Source of the DNA: JAPXSY01 sp034003585 | GTDB lineage: Bacteria; Verrucomicrobiota; Kiritimatiellia; RFP12; UBA1067 | Reading direction: 5' to 3' | Assembly (NCBI GenBank): GCA_034003585.1 | Contig: JAVEYH010000019.1 | Location: 1-37,428, forward strand | Length of the DNA stretch: 37,428 bases | Shown here: positions 1-8,210 of the stretch, piece after piece | Layout: each line of letters begins with the position of its first letter | Numbering within the stretch: position 1 is the stretch's first letter | Program-made: the position numbers and the translations under genes | The notes under the pieces: generated by a model | Database searches by the model: none | What the model was told of the DNA's origin: nothing | Seen by the model: only the letters and a program-made list of their open reading frames with translations

Positions 1-357
1 CTGCGCGATCAGAAACAGGCGGCGATCGCGAAGCGCGACCCCTCGAACAAAGACGCGCAGATCATTGTCGGAATGGGGACGTGCGGGATCGCCGCCGGGG
101 CGAAAGAGACCTTCAACGCGATCATCGAGGAGTTGGACGCGCGCGGCATCACCCGCGTGCTGGTCCGGCAGACGGGGTGCATGGGCCTCTGCCACTCGGA
201 GCCCACAGTCGAGGTGGTCGCGCCGGACATGCCGGTGGTGATCTACGGTCAGGTGGATGCCGCGACCGGACGCCAAATCGTGAACGAGCACATCATCAAC
301 AAGCATCTCATCGACAACCACATTTGCGATAAGCCGGCAATGGACATTGTTCGCTGA
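1..357 (+). CDS. hndB: HndB-like [2Fe-2S] subunit of NAD(P)-linked [FeFe]-hydrogenase (5' truncated by window)
   Basis: The reading frame is open from base 1, so the true start lies upstream; about 118 codons are visible before the TGA. The protein has a thioredoxin-like ferredoxin fold. The visible motifs are GMGTCGIAAGA at visible residues 24-34 and TGCMGLC around residues 56-62, followed by EPTVEV, a pattern I recognise from HndB, the small subunit of NADP-reducing hydrogenases. Only three cysteines fall at the usual four-ligand positions; the residue five after the first Cys is Gly, whereas HydB just downstream has Cys there. The gene sits 15 bp before hydB and hydA, so it belongs to the same operon and complex. 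An HndA/NuoE-like gene would be expected just upstream, outside the window. Its role is presumably electron relay between the flavin subunit and the hydrogenase subunit in the cytoplasm. Family assignment is firm; the cluster content is uncertain. Confidence 0.87.
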   Translation: MRDQKQAAIAKRDPSNKDAQIIVGMGTCGIAAGAKETFNAIIEELDARGITRVLVRQTGCMGLCHSEPTVEVVAPDMPVVIYGQVDAATGRQIVNEHIINKHLIDNHICDKPAMDIVR

Positions 358-372
358 GCGGGGAAACACATC

Positions 373-2160
373 ATGGGTTACAAGCAGTACATCTTGGTTT
401 GCGGCGGGACCGCGTGCGAGTCCAACCAGGGCATCGCGCTGTTCAGCGCGCTGAAGAAGGCGGTCGAACAGAACGGTCTGGTCAACGAGGTCCAGGTGGT
501 GCGCACCGGGTGCCTGGGCTTCTGCGAAAAAGGGCCGATCGTGAAGATTCTGCCGCAGGACACCTTCTACGTGGAGGTCAAGCCCGAGGACGCGGAGGTG
601 ATTGTCAAGGAGCACCTCATCAAGGGCCGGGTGGTGTCACGCCTGCTGTATGACAAGAACCAGAGCAAGCTGAACGTCGGGATCGAGGGCATCGATTTTT
701 ACCAGAAGCAGTTCCGCATTGTGCTGCGCAACTGCGGCGTGATCGATCCGGACAAGATTGACGAGTACATCGCCCGCGACGGGTACAAAGCGCTCGAAAA
801 GGTCCTGTTCGAGATGAAGCCGCAGGATGTCGTGGACGAGGTCTCCAAATCCGGGCTTCGCGGACGCGGCGGCGCCGGGTTCCCGACCGGCAAAAAGTGG
901 TCTTTCGCGGCGATGCAGCCCGCGGGCCAGAAATACATGGTCTGCAATGCCGACGAGGGTGACCCGGGCGCGTATATGGACCGCTCGACGTTGGAGGGCG
1001 ATCCCCATTCGGTGCTGGAGGCCATGACGATCGCCGGATACGCGATCGGCGCCGACAAGGGATTCATCTACATCCGGGCGGAGTATCCGCTGGCGATCCA
1101 GCGCCTCGAAAACGCTCTCGCGCAATCCCGCGAATACGGGTTGCTCGGACAAGACATCCTCGGCAGCGGGTTCTCGTTTGACATCGAGATCCGTCTCGGG
1201 GCCGGCGCGTTCGTGTGCGGCGAAGAGACGGCGCTGCTGGCCTCGATCGAGGGGCAGCGCGGCATGCCGCGCCCGCGCCCGCCATTCCCGGCGGTCAAAG
1301 GCCTGTGGGGCCGGCCCACCGTGATCAACAACGTGGAGACACTGGCCAACATTCCCGTCATCCTGCTGAAGGGCAGCCTGTGGTTCAGCAAGATCGGAAC
1401 CGCCACATCCAAGGGGACCAAGGTCTTCGCCCTGACCGGGAAGATCAACAATTCCGGCCTGATCGAAGTGCCGATGGGCACGACGCTGCGCGAAATCATC
1501 TTCGACATCGGCGGCGGCATCCGCGGCGGCAAGGCCTTCAAGGCGGCCCAGACCGGCGGTCCGTCGGGCGGGATGATCCCGCCGCAGTTTCTGGACATCC
1601 CGATCGACTATGAGAACCTGGCCAAGATCGGATCGATCATGGGTTCCGGCGGCCTGATCGTGATGGACGAGGATGACTGTATCCCCGATATCGCCAAGTT
1701 CTATCTGGACTTCACGGTCGATGAGTCGTGCGGCAAATGCGCGCCCTGCCGGATCGGCGGCCGCAAACTGCTGAACTACCTTGACAAGATCTGCAAGGGC
1801 GAGGGCACGCACGAGGATGTCCGCAATATGCGGGAAATCAGTGAGGCGATGGCGCGGGCTTCGCTGTGCGGTCTCGGCCAGACGGCCTCCAATCCGGTGC
1901 AGTCCAGCCTGCGGTACTTTATGGACGAATACCTCGAGCACATTGACGAAAAGAAGTGCCGGGCCGGCAAATGCAAAAACCTGCTGCGCTACAGCATCGA
2001 TGCCGCGAAATGCGTCGGGTGCACCGCCTGCGCCCGGGTCTGTCCGGTCGGGGCCATCGCCGGCGAACGCAAACAGCCGCATGTGATCAATCCGGAAACG
2101 TGCATCAAGTGCGGCCAGTGCTTTGAAGTCTGCAAATTCCATGCGGTCGCGCGCGCTTAA
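373..2160 (+). CDS. hydB: NADH-binding flavoprotein subunit of electron-bifurcating [FeFe]-hydrogenase (HydB/HndC)
   Basis: A 595-residue NuoF-type subunit that binds FMN and NAD(H) and passes electrons to the hydrogenase subunit. It has an N-terminal thioredoxin-like [2Fe-2S] domain (Cys10, Cys15, Cys47, Cys51). The NuoF core carries the glycine-rich GRGGAGFPTGKKW motif near residue 165, CNADEGDPGAY near 192, and GEETALLASIEG near 285. The N3-type [4Fe-4S] site ESCGKCAPCR lies near residue 454. The C-terminus holds two ferredoxin [4Fe-4S] motifs (CVGCTACARVCP and CIKCGQCFEVC). This domain order and length are those of HydB of Thermotoga-type bifurcating hydrogenases and HndC of Desulfovibrio. 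It lies 15 bp after the HndB-like gene and 20 bp before hydA, so the three are co-transcribed. A bifurcating role (NADH plus reduced ferredoxin to hydrogen) is inferred from family and operon; sequence alone cannot prove it. Confidence 0.95.
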   Translation: MGYKQYILVCGGTACESNQGIALFSALKKAVEQNGLVNEVQVVRTGCLGFCEKGPIVKILPQDTFYVEVKPEDAEVIVKEHLIKGRVVSRLLYDKNQSKLNVGIEGIDFYQKQFRIVLRNCGVIDPDKIDEYIARDGYKALEKVLFEMKPQDVVDEVSKSGLRGRGGAGFPTGKKWSFAAMQPAGQKYMVCNADEGDPGAYMDRSTLEGDPHSVLEAMTIAGYAIGADKGFIYIRAEYPLAIQRLENALAQSREYGLLGQDILGSGFSFDIEIRLGAGAFVCGEETALLASIEGQRGMPRPRPPFPAVKGLWGRPTVINNVETLANIPVILLKGSLWFSKIGTATSKGTKVFALTGKINNSGLIEVPMGTTLREIIFDIGGGIRGGKAFKAAQTGGPSGGMIPPQFLDIPIDYENLAKIGSIMGSGGLIVMDEDDCIPDIAKFYLDFTVDESCGKCAPCRIGGRKLLNYLDKICKGEGTHEDVRNMREISEAMARASLCGLGQTASNPVQSSLRYFMDEYLEHIDEKKCRAGKCKNLLRYSIDAAKCVGCTACARVCPVGAIAGERKQPHVINPETCIKCGQCFEVCKFHAVARA

Positions 2161-2180
2161 TTTCTGAAAGGGTCTCATCC

Positions 2181-3935
2181 ATGTCTCACCTTGTCCAACT
2201 TGAAATCAACGGCATCCCGGTCGAGGTTCCGGCCGGAACCTCGATCCTGAAGGCCGCACAATCCGTGCAGATCAAGATCCCCACGCTCTGCTACCATCCG
2301 GACCTCACGCCTTGGGCCGCGTGCGGCATCTGCGTGGTGCGCTCCTCCGGTTCGCCCAAGCTGCTCCGCGCCTGCTGCACGGATGTGGCGCCGGGCATGA
2401 AGATCACCACCCACGACGCGGACATTGTGCGGGTCCGGCGGACGGTGCTGGAGCTGATCCTGGCCAACCATCCCAACGACTGTTTGCAGTGCCCCCGCAA
2501 CGGGAACTGCGAATTGCAGAAACTGGCCGCGGATTTCGGAATCCGGGAGATCCCGTTCCCGACCGACGTGCCGTCGATCCCGGTCGACGCGTCGACGCCG
2601 TCGATCGTGCTTCACCCGGAGAAGTGCGTCAAATGCGGGCGCTGCACCCAGGTGTGCCAGCAGATGCAGAACGTTTGGGCGCTCGAATTCATCGGACGCG
2701 GCGAGAAGACCCGCATGGCGCCCGCTGCGGATGTCACGCTCAACGAATCGCCCTGCATCAAGTGCGGCCAGTGTTCGGCGCATTGCCCGGTGGGCGCGAT
2801 TTACGAGAAGGACCAGACGCGGCCGGTCTGGGACGCGCTCCGCGATCCGGAAAAGGTCTGCGTGGTGCAGATCGCGCCGGCCGTGCGCGTGGCCATCGGC
2901 GAGGCGTTCGGCCTGCCGCCGGGCACGCTGATGACCGGCGAGACCTATGCGGGACTGCGCCGCCTCGGCTTCAAGGCGGTTTTCGACACCAACTACAGTG
3001 CCGATGTGACGATCATGGAGGAGGGAAGCGAATTCATCAAGCGGTTCACGAAAGGCGGTACCCTGCCGCTGATCACCTCGTGCTGTCCGGCCTGGACCGA
3101 CTGGATGGAGAAGTACGCGCAGGACTTCATGGACAACTTCTCCACCGCGAAATCGCCGCAGCAGATGCTGGGCGTCCTCGCGAAAACCTATTACGCGGAG
3201 AAGATGGGCATCGATCCCGCGAAACTTTTCATGGTTTCGATCATGCCCTGCACGGCGAAGAAATACGAGATCACCCGCAGCGAGAACATGTACGCGAGCG
3301 GCCACCAGGATATCGATGTGGTGCTCACCACCCGGGAACTGGCGCGCATGTTCAAGAGTTCGGGGATCGATTTCCTGAACCTCGCAAAGGAGGAGGCCGA
3401 TTCGGTTCTCGGCGAGTACACCGGCGCGGGCACGATCTTCGGCGTCACCGGCGGCGTGATGGAGGCGGCGCTCCGCACGGCGTACTGCCTGATCACCGGC
3501 GACGCCCAGCCGCCGTCGATCAACTTCGAGGCGGTCCGCGGCATGGAGGGCGTCAAAGAGGCGGTGATCGACATCAAGGGAACCCCCGTCCGGATCGCGG
3601 TGGCCCATCAGATGGGGAATGTGGAACAGGTTCTCGATGCGGTGCGGGAGGACCGGAAGGCCGGTCGCAAGCCGCGGTATGACTTCATCGAGGTCATGGC
3701 CTGCCGCGGCGGGTGCATCGGCGGCGGCGGCCAGCCCACCGGCGCGACGGACCCTGTGCGGAAAGCGCGCACGGCGGGAATCTACACGGATGACGAGAAG
3801 TGCGTGATCCGCATGTCCCATCTCAATCCGCAGGTGCAGAAACTCTACGCCGACTATCTGGGCGCGCCGCTCAGCGAAAAGGCGCACGCGCTGCTGCACA
3901 ACCACTACCACGCGAAGAAACTCTACGCCAAATAG
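2181..3935 (+). CDS. hydA: [FeFe]-hydrogenase catalytic subunit HydA/HndD
   Basis: A 584-residue cytoplasmic [FeFe]-hydrogenase carrying the H-cluster. The N-terminal [2Fe-2S] domain has Cys37, Cys48, Cys51 and Cys65 or 66. The His-Cys3 [4Fe-4S] site has His97, Cys101, Cys104 and Cys110. Two ferredoxin [4Fe-4S] clusters follow (Cys149/152/155/159 and Cys192/195/198/202). The H-cluster motifs are all present: L1 TSCCPAW at 299-305, L2 MPCTAKKYE at 355-363, and L3 MACRGGCIGGGGQP at 506-519. A small-subunit-like C-terminal tail follows. This is the M3 architecture typical of HydA in multimeric NAD(P)-linked enzymes. The L1 loop has Ala where Gly is more usual. A clear Shine-Dalgarno (GAAAGGG, about 2167-2173) precedes the ATG. 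The HydE/F/G maturases needed for the H-cluster are not in this window. Confidence 0.97.
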   Translation: MSHLVQLEINGIPVEVPAGTSILKAAQSVQIKIPTLCYHPDLTPWAACGICVVRSSGSPKLLRACCTDVAPGMKITTHDADIVRVRRTVLELILANHPNDCLQCPRNGNCELQKLAADFGIREIPFPTDVPSIPVDASTPSIVLHPEKCVKCGRCTQVCQQMQNVWALEFIGRGEKTRMAPAADVTLNESPCIKCGQCSAHCPVGAIYEKDQTRPVWDALRDPEKVCVVQIAPAVRVAIGEAFGLPPGTLMTGETYAGLRRLGFKAVFDTNYSADVTIMEEGSEFIKRFTKGGTLPLITSCCPAWTDWMEKYAQDFMDNFSTAKSPQQMLGVLAKTYYAEKMGIDPAKLFMVSIMPCTAKKYEITRSENMYASGHQDIDVVLTTRELARMFKSSGIDFLNLAKEEADSVLGEYTGAGTIFGVTGGVMEAALRTAYCLITGDAQPPSINFEAVRGMEGVKEAVIDIKGTPVRIAVAHQMGNVEQVLDAVREDRKAGRKPRYDFIEVMACRGGCIGGGGQPTGATDPVRKARTAGIYTDDEKCVIRMSHLNPQVQKLYADYLGAPLSEKAHALLHNHYHAKKLYAK

Positions 3936-3950
3936 GAGGCGCGCGTGCGC

Positions 3951-3978
3951 GGGAAGGCCGGGGACCCCCGGCTTTCCC
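3951..3978 (+). terminator. Strong GC-rich hairpin between hydA and gltX
   Basis: The 76-bp gap holds an inverted repeat with arms at 3951-3963 and 3966-3978. It gives up to 12 Watson-Crick pairs plus one G-U, with a very tight loop. No T-run follows; instead the sequence goes into a G-rich stretch and a strong ribosome-binding site. It may be a partial terminator or attenuator, or a 3' stabilising hairpin that sets hydrogenase and gltX levels apart. The structure is seen; the function is inferred. Confidence 0.45.
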
Positions 3979-3999
3979 GTAGCGGAGGGGGGGGCGCGC

Positions 4000-4006
4000 A
4001 AGGAGG
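4000..4006 (+). promoter_or_regulatory. Strong ribosome-binding site of gltX (AAGGAGG)
   Basis: A near-perfect anti-16S match five bases before the ATG at 4012. It fixes that start and is among the best Shine-Dalgarno sequences in the window, where several other genes have weak or none. Confidence 0.75.
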
Positions 4007-4011
4007 TTCGC

Positions 4012-5325
4012 ATGTCTGTCAGAGTCCGTTTCGCACCCAGTCCGACCGGGAATGTCCACATCGGCAACATCCGGGCGGCGATTTTCAACTGGCTGTTCGC
4101 ACGGCATGCGGAAGGCCGGTTTCTGTTGCGCGTTGAGGATACCGACCGCGAGCGCTCCACGCCGGAGGCGATCCGCACGCTGCTCGAGTGCATGGCCTGG
4201 CTGGGGCTGGATTACGACGAGCCGGAGACCTACCAGAGCCGGCAGACGGCGCGGCACCTCGCGCTGGCGGAAACCCTGCTGCAGCGCGGGCTCGCCTACC
4301 GCGAAGCCAAAGGCGGCGGTGACGAGTGCGTGGTTTTCCGCATGCCCAAGGAGGGGCGCCTTGAGTTCATTGACCTGGTGAAAGGCCGGATGCGCAAACA
4401 GGCCGCCGACACCCAGGATTTCGTGATCGTGCGCTCGAACGGCACGCCGGTTTTCCATCTGGCGAACGTGGCGGATGACATCGACATGAAAATCACGCAT
4501 GTGATCCGGGGCGACGACCATGTCGAAAACACCTTCAAACACATCGAGCTTTTCCGGGCCCTCGGCGCGCCGGTGCCGCAGTACGCGCATCTGCCGATGA
4601 TTGTCAACCAGCAGGGCAAGCCGTATTCGAAACGTGATGGCGCGGCGTTTGTGGGCGAATTCCGCGATCAGGGGTATCTGCCGGAGGCGCTCTTCAACTT
4701 CCTGCTGCTGCTGGGCTGGGCGCCGGGGGATGACCGCGAGGTGTTGACGCGCGAGGAGATGGTGGCGCTCTTCACGCTGGACCGCTGCAAATCGAGCGCC
4801 GCGCGCTTCGATCTCAAGAAACTGGTTTGGATGAACGGCGAGTACATCCGCCGTCTGCCGCGGGAGCGGTTCACGGAGGAATTCGTCCGACGGGTCGAAG
4901 CGGCGGGGCTCGCGACGGACGGCGCGGATCTGCCGGGGATCATCGGGCAGATGCAGGTGCGCACCAAGTTTTTCCGCGAGATCCCGGATTCCTGCGCGTA
5001 TTTTTTCACCGAGGCGTACGCGTTCGACCCCCAAGGGGTGGAGAAACGTCTCAAGCCCGCAGGCGTGCCGGAGACCCTGGAGGAGGTGGCCGCCGCCTAT
5101 GCGACGCTGCCGGCGTTCACCCCGGACGCCGCGCACGCGGCACTGAACGCGCTGGCGGAAGCCCGCGGATCCGGATTGGGGGCGCTCGTGCATCCGGTGC
5201 GGGTGGCGGTGTCCGGTCTAACGGAGGGCCCGGGGCTTTTTGAGATGCTGGCGCTGCTGGGCCGCGATCGGGTCTGCGCGCGGCTGCGGACCGTGGCGGC
5301 CCGCTTGCGTGACCATCAACTCTGA
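4012..5325 (+). CDS. gltX: Glutamyl-tRNA synthetase
   Basis: A class I aminoacyl-tRNA synthetase that charges tRNA-Glu (or tRNA-Gln in non-discriminating forms) in the cytoplasm. The N-terminus FAPSPTGNVHIGN contains the HIGH-type motif (HIGN, residues 16-19). The KMSKS-type motif is YSKRDGA at residues 205-211. RVEDTDRERS at 40-49 and HVIRGDDHVENT at 163-174 are typical of GluRS. At 437 residues it is somewhat shorter than the usual 460-490, mainly in the C-terminal anticodon-binding part. The gene follows hydA by 76 bp and precedes dctP by 17 bp, so it may be read with the transporter genes. From sequence alone I cannot tell a discriminating from a non-discriminating enzyme. Confidence 0.95.
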   Translation: MSVRVRFAPSPTGNVHIGNIRAAIFNWLFARHAEGRFLLRVEDTDRERSTPEAIRTLLECMAWLGLDYDEPETYQSRQTARHLALAETLLQRGLAYREAKGGGDECVVFRMPKEGRLEFIDLVKGRMRKQAADTQDFVIVRSNGTPVFHLANVADDIDMKITHVIRGDDHVENTFKHIELFRALGAPVPQYAHLPMIVNQQGKPYSKRDGAAFVGEFRDQGYLPEALFNFLLLLGWAPGDDREVLTREEMVALFTLDRCKSSAARFDLKKLVWMNGEYIRRLPRERFTEEFVRRVEAAGLATDGADLPGIIGQMQVRTKFFREIPDSCAYFFTEAYAFDPQGVEKRLKPAGVPETLEEVAAAYATLPAFTPDAAHAALNALAEARGSGLGALVHPVRVAVSGLTEGPGLFEMLALLGRDRVCARLRTVAARLRDHQL

Positions 5326-5342
5326 AGGGGAAGGGATGTGAG

Positions 5343-6371
5343 ATGATCAATCGGTCCGTATCGTTTTTTTTCGCCGGGACGCTGACCGGAATCCTGGTGG
5401 CCTGCGGGCTGGGGGCTTTTGTCATCCGCCCGCCGCGCGCGGAAACCGGCGGGGGGGGAGGCGACCGCACGGTGGTGCTCAAACTCGCGCACGGGCTGGA
5501 TGAGTCGCATCCGGTACACCAAGGCATGGCGTTCATGAAGAAGCGGCTGGAGGAACTCACCGGCGGACGGGCGACGATCGACCTCTATTCCGGCGGCGTG
5601 CTCGGCGGCGAGACCGAGTGCCTCGAACAGGTGCAGAAGGGGGAGCTGGCGATGACCAAAGTCTCCACCGCGGCCATCGAGGCGTTCATCCCCGAAATGA
5701 AAGTCTTCAGTGTGCCGTTCGTTTTCCGCGATGCGAATCATTTCTGGAACACACTGCACGGCCCGGTGGGTAAGCGCCTGCTGACCCTCGGCGCGGAACG
5801 CTCCTTCCGCGGCTTGTGCTATTACGATTCCGGGGACCGCAATTTCTACACCACGAAAAAACCGGTCCGCTCGGTGGAGGATCTGCGCGGCATGAAAGTC
5901 CGGGTGATGAACAGCCGGACCGCGATGGACATGATCAATGCGATGGGGGGAAGCCCCTGTCCGATCAACTGGGGGGAGTTGTACACCGCGCTGGCCCAGG
6001 GCACGGTCGATGCGGCCGAGAACAATCCGCCTTCGTTCGTCACCAGCCGGCATTTCGAGGTGTGCAAGTATTTCATCCTTTCCGCACACCAACGGATTCC
6101 GGATATGCTGATCATCAGCCTCAAAACCTGGGACCGGCTGCCGCTCGAAATCCGCCAGGCCCTTCAGCAGGCGGCGGATGAATCCGAGTCCTTTCAGCGC
6201 GTGTTGTGGGCCGAAACCACGGAGAAGTCCCTCGCGGACTCCCGTGCGAAAAGCGTGGAGATCATCACCCCGGACATTGCGAGTTTCCGCAAAGCCTGCG
6301 CGCCGATCCTGGCGCACAAGGATTATGCGGACATCCGGCGGATTTACAATGAAATCCAGGAGGTGCGGTGA
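5343..6371 (+). CDS. dctP: TRAP transporter substrate-binding protein (DctP family)
   Basis: A 342-residue extracytoplasmic solute receptor for a TRAP carrier, usually binding C4-dicarboxylates, keto acids or sugar acids. It has an N-terminal hydrophobic segment (about residues 7-28) containing LVAC, which fits a lipobox. It may therefore be a lipid-anchored receptor rather than a free periplasmic one. The central GMKVRVMNSRTAMDMI segment holds the arginine that normally grips the substrate carboxylate. WGELYTALAQGTVDAAENN is the family signature. A Shine-Dalgarno-like GGGAAGGG lies before the ATG. The stop overlaps the dctQ start by one base, showing translational coupling. The substrate cannot be told from sequence. 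Confidence 0.94.
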   Translation: MINRSVSFFFAGTLTGILVACGLGAFVIRPPRAETGGGGGDRTVVLKLAHGLDESHPVHQGMAFMKKRLEELTGGRATIDLYSGGVLGGETECLEQVQKGELAMTKVSTAAIEAFIPEMKVFSVPFVFRDANHFWNTLHGPVGKRLLTLGAERSFRGLCYYDSGDRNFYTTKKPVRSVEDLRGMKVRVMNSRTAMDMINAMGGSPCPINWGELYTALAQGTVDAAENNPPSFVTSRHFEVCKYFILSAHQRIPDMLIISLKTWDRLPLEIRQALQQAADESESFQRVLWAETTEKSLADSRAKSVEIITPDIASFRKACAPILAHKDYADIRRIYNEIQEVR

Positions 6372-6886
6372 TGGGCGCCTGGCTGAAGCTGAGACATGCG
6401 GTCATCCGGGCGTTGGAAACGCTCGTGATGGTCATGGTGGCGCTGCTGACGCTGACGGTGCTGTGGGGGGTCTTCACCCGGTTCGTGCTCGGGCATCAGG
6501 CGCAGTACACGGACGAGCTGGCTCGGGTTCTGCTGGTTTGGGTCTCGATGATCGGGGCGGCGCTGGCGTTTGGCGGGAAGGCGCACCTCGGTGTCGATTT
6601 TTTCGTCAATCTGCTGCATCCCGAGGCGCGTAAAACCGTGAGCCTGCTGGTGCAGGCCGTGATCGTGATCCTGGCGGTCACCGTGTTTATCCGCGGCGGC
6701 TGGGGTCTGGCCCTCGCGCAGATGAGCCAGGAGTTGCCGACGCTCCGCCCGCTCACGCGGGGGATGGTTTATCTCTCGCTGCCGCTGGCCGGCCTGTTCA
6801 TCACGCTGTTCGCGGTGGAGAATGCCCTGTCGATCCTCCGGACGCCGGCCGGACAGCTCGGTTCGCAAACCCGGTCGGAGGGATGA
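6371..6886 (+). CDS. dctQ: TRAP transporter small membrane subunit (DctQ family)
   Basis: A 171-residue inner-membrane protein with four predicted transmembrane helices, the normal size and topology for the Q subunit that pairs with DctM. The motif TDELARVLLVWVSMIGAA is characteristic of the family. I chose the ATG at 6371, which shares its A with the dctP stop codon; a GTG one codon earlier is also possible. The gene ends four bases before the dctM start. With DctM it forms the sodium-driven membrane part of the carrier. Confidence 0.92.
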   Translation: MGAWLKLRHAVIRALETLVMVMVALLTLTVLWGVFTRFVLGHQAQYTDELARVLLVWVSMIGAALAFGGKAHLGVDFFVNLLHPEARKTVSLLVQAVIVILAVTVFIRGGWGLALAQMSQELPTLRPLTRGMVYLSLPLAGLFITLFAVENALSILRTPAGQLGSQTRSEG

Positions 6887-6890
6887 GTCG

Positions 6891-8189
6891 ATGATCGGAA
6901 TCATTCTGCTTCTGACGGTCACGTTCTTCACACTGCTGCTGATGAACGCTCCGGTGGCGGTGGCGATCGCGGTCTCGTCCCTGCTGGCCATTCTGGCGAA
7001 CGGCGGGGATCCGGCCTACACGGTGGCGCAACGCATGGCCAACGGGGTGGACAGTTTCCCGCTGCTGGCGATCCCGTTCTTCGTGCTGTCCGGATATTTG
7101 ATGGGGCGCGGCGGTCTCGCGCGGCGGCTGATCGATTTCGCGGCGCTGGCCGTGGGACGTTTTCCGGGCGGGCTGGGATATGTCAACACGCTGACCTGCA
7201 TGATGTTCGGTTCGATCTCGGGCTCTGCGGCCGCGGCAGTCTCTTCCATCGGCGGCTTCATGATCCCCGAGATGAACCGTAAGGGGTATAACCGCGAGTT
7301 CAATGTGGCGGTCACGGCCACGGCGGCCACGACCGGCCTGCTGATCCCGCCTTCCAACGCGATGATCGTGTATTCCGTGGCGGCGGGGTCGGTTTCAATC
7401 GCCGCCATGTTCATGGCCGGGATCCTGCCCGGGATGCTGGTCGGACTCTGCATCATGATCACGGCGGGGGTGATCTCGGTGCGGCACGGGTACGGCCGGG
7501 CGGAGGCCCGCGAAGCGCCCAGCCATCCGCTCCTCATCTGCTGGCGCGCGTTGCCCAGTCTGGTTCTGATGGTGCTGATCATCGGCGGGATCCTGTCCGG
7601 CGTGTTCACGGCGACCGAGGCCGCGGCGGTGGCGGTGGCCTATTCGTTCTTGCTGTCGGTTGTGCTCTACCGTGAGATCCCCTGGCGAGACCTGCCCGGG
7701 ATCGCGCTACAGACCGGGTTGACCACGGCGGTGGTCATGCTGCTGATCGGCGCGTCGAGCGCCATGTCGTGGATCATGACCGTGGCCAATATTCCGCAGA
7801 CGGTTTCTTCCGCCCTGATGGGCCTTTCGGATCGGCCCGCCGTGATCCTGTTGACCCTCAACGTGATGCTGTTGGTGGTGGGGATGTTCATGGACATGAC
7901 GCCCGCGCTCCTGATCTTCACGCCGATCCTGCTGCCGGTCGTGCGTCAGCTCGGACTCTCCGACATCCATTTCGGCATCATCCTGATCGCCAATCTGTGC
8001 ATCGGTCTCTGCACGCCGCCGGTCGGAACCTGCCTGTTCATCGGGTGCGGTGTCGGCAAGACCACCATCGCCAACGTCACGGTCAAAGCCCTTCCCTTTT
8101 TTGCCGCCATGATTGTCGCCCTGATGCTGATCACCTTTGTCCCGTGGATCTCCATGGTGGTCCCCACACTCTGCGGCTTGGTGAAATAG
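6891..8189 (+). CDS. dctM: TRAP transporter large membrane subunit (DctM family)
   Basis: A 432-residue polytopic membrane protein with about 12 helices, the transport-catalysing M subunit. Visible family features are the early VAVAIAVSSL helix, GSISGSAAAAVSSIG near residue 108, LIPPSNAMIVYS near 150, MDMTPALLIFTPILLP in the C-terminal half and GLCTPPVGTCLFIGC near the end. The frame is open further upstream, but the ATG at 6891, four bases after the dctQ stop, gives the proper N-terminus directly in the first helix. It completes the dctPQM set. Confidence 0.94.
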   Translation: MIGIILLLTVTFFTLLLMNAPVAVAIAVSSLLAILANGGDPAYTVAQRMANGVDSFPLLAIPFFVLSGYLMGRGGLARRLIDFAALAVGRFPGGLGYVNTLTCMMFGSISGSAAAAVSSIGGFMIPEMNRKGYNREFNVAVTATAATTGLLIPPSNAMIVYSVAAGSVSIAAMFMAGILPGMLVGLCIMITAGVISVRHGYGRAEAREAPSHPLLICWRALPSLVLMVLIIGGILSGVFTATEAAAVAVAYSFLLSVVLYREIPWRDLPGIALQTGLTTAVVMLLIGASSAMSWIMTVANIPQTVSSALMGLSDRPAVILLTLNVMLLVVGMFMDMTPALLIFTPILLPVVRQLGLSDIHFGIILIANLCIGLCTPPVGTCLFIGCGVGKTTIANVTVKALPFFAAMIVALMLITFVPWISMVVPTLCGLVK

Positions 8190-8210
8190 CGCCGGAAGAA
8201 AGGCCCCCGA

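Noticed and set aside
637..2178. 513-codon open frame on the minus strand opposite hydB
   Set aside because: GC-rich antisense shadow; His/Arg/Asp/Ala-rich low-complexity product, no family features, while the plus strand holds a clear hydrogenase subunit.
2175..4193. 672-codon open frame on the minus strand opposite hydA and gltX
   Set aside because: Shadow frame spanning two well-supported genes and the gap between them; composition is Arg/His-rich with no domain.
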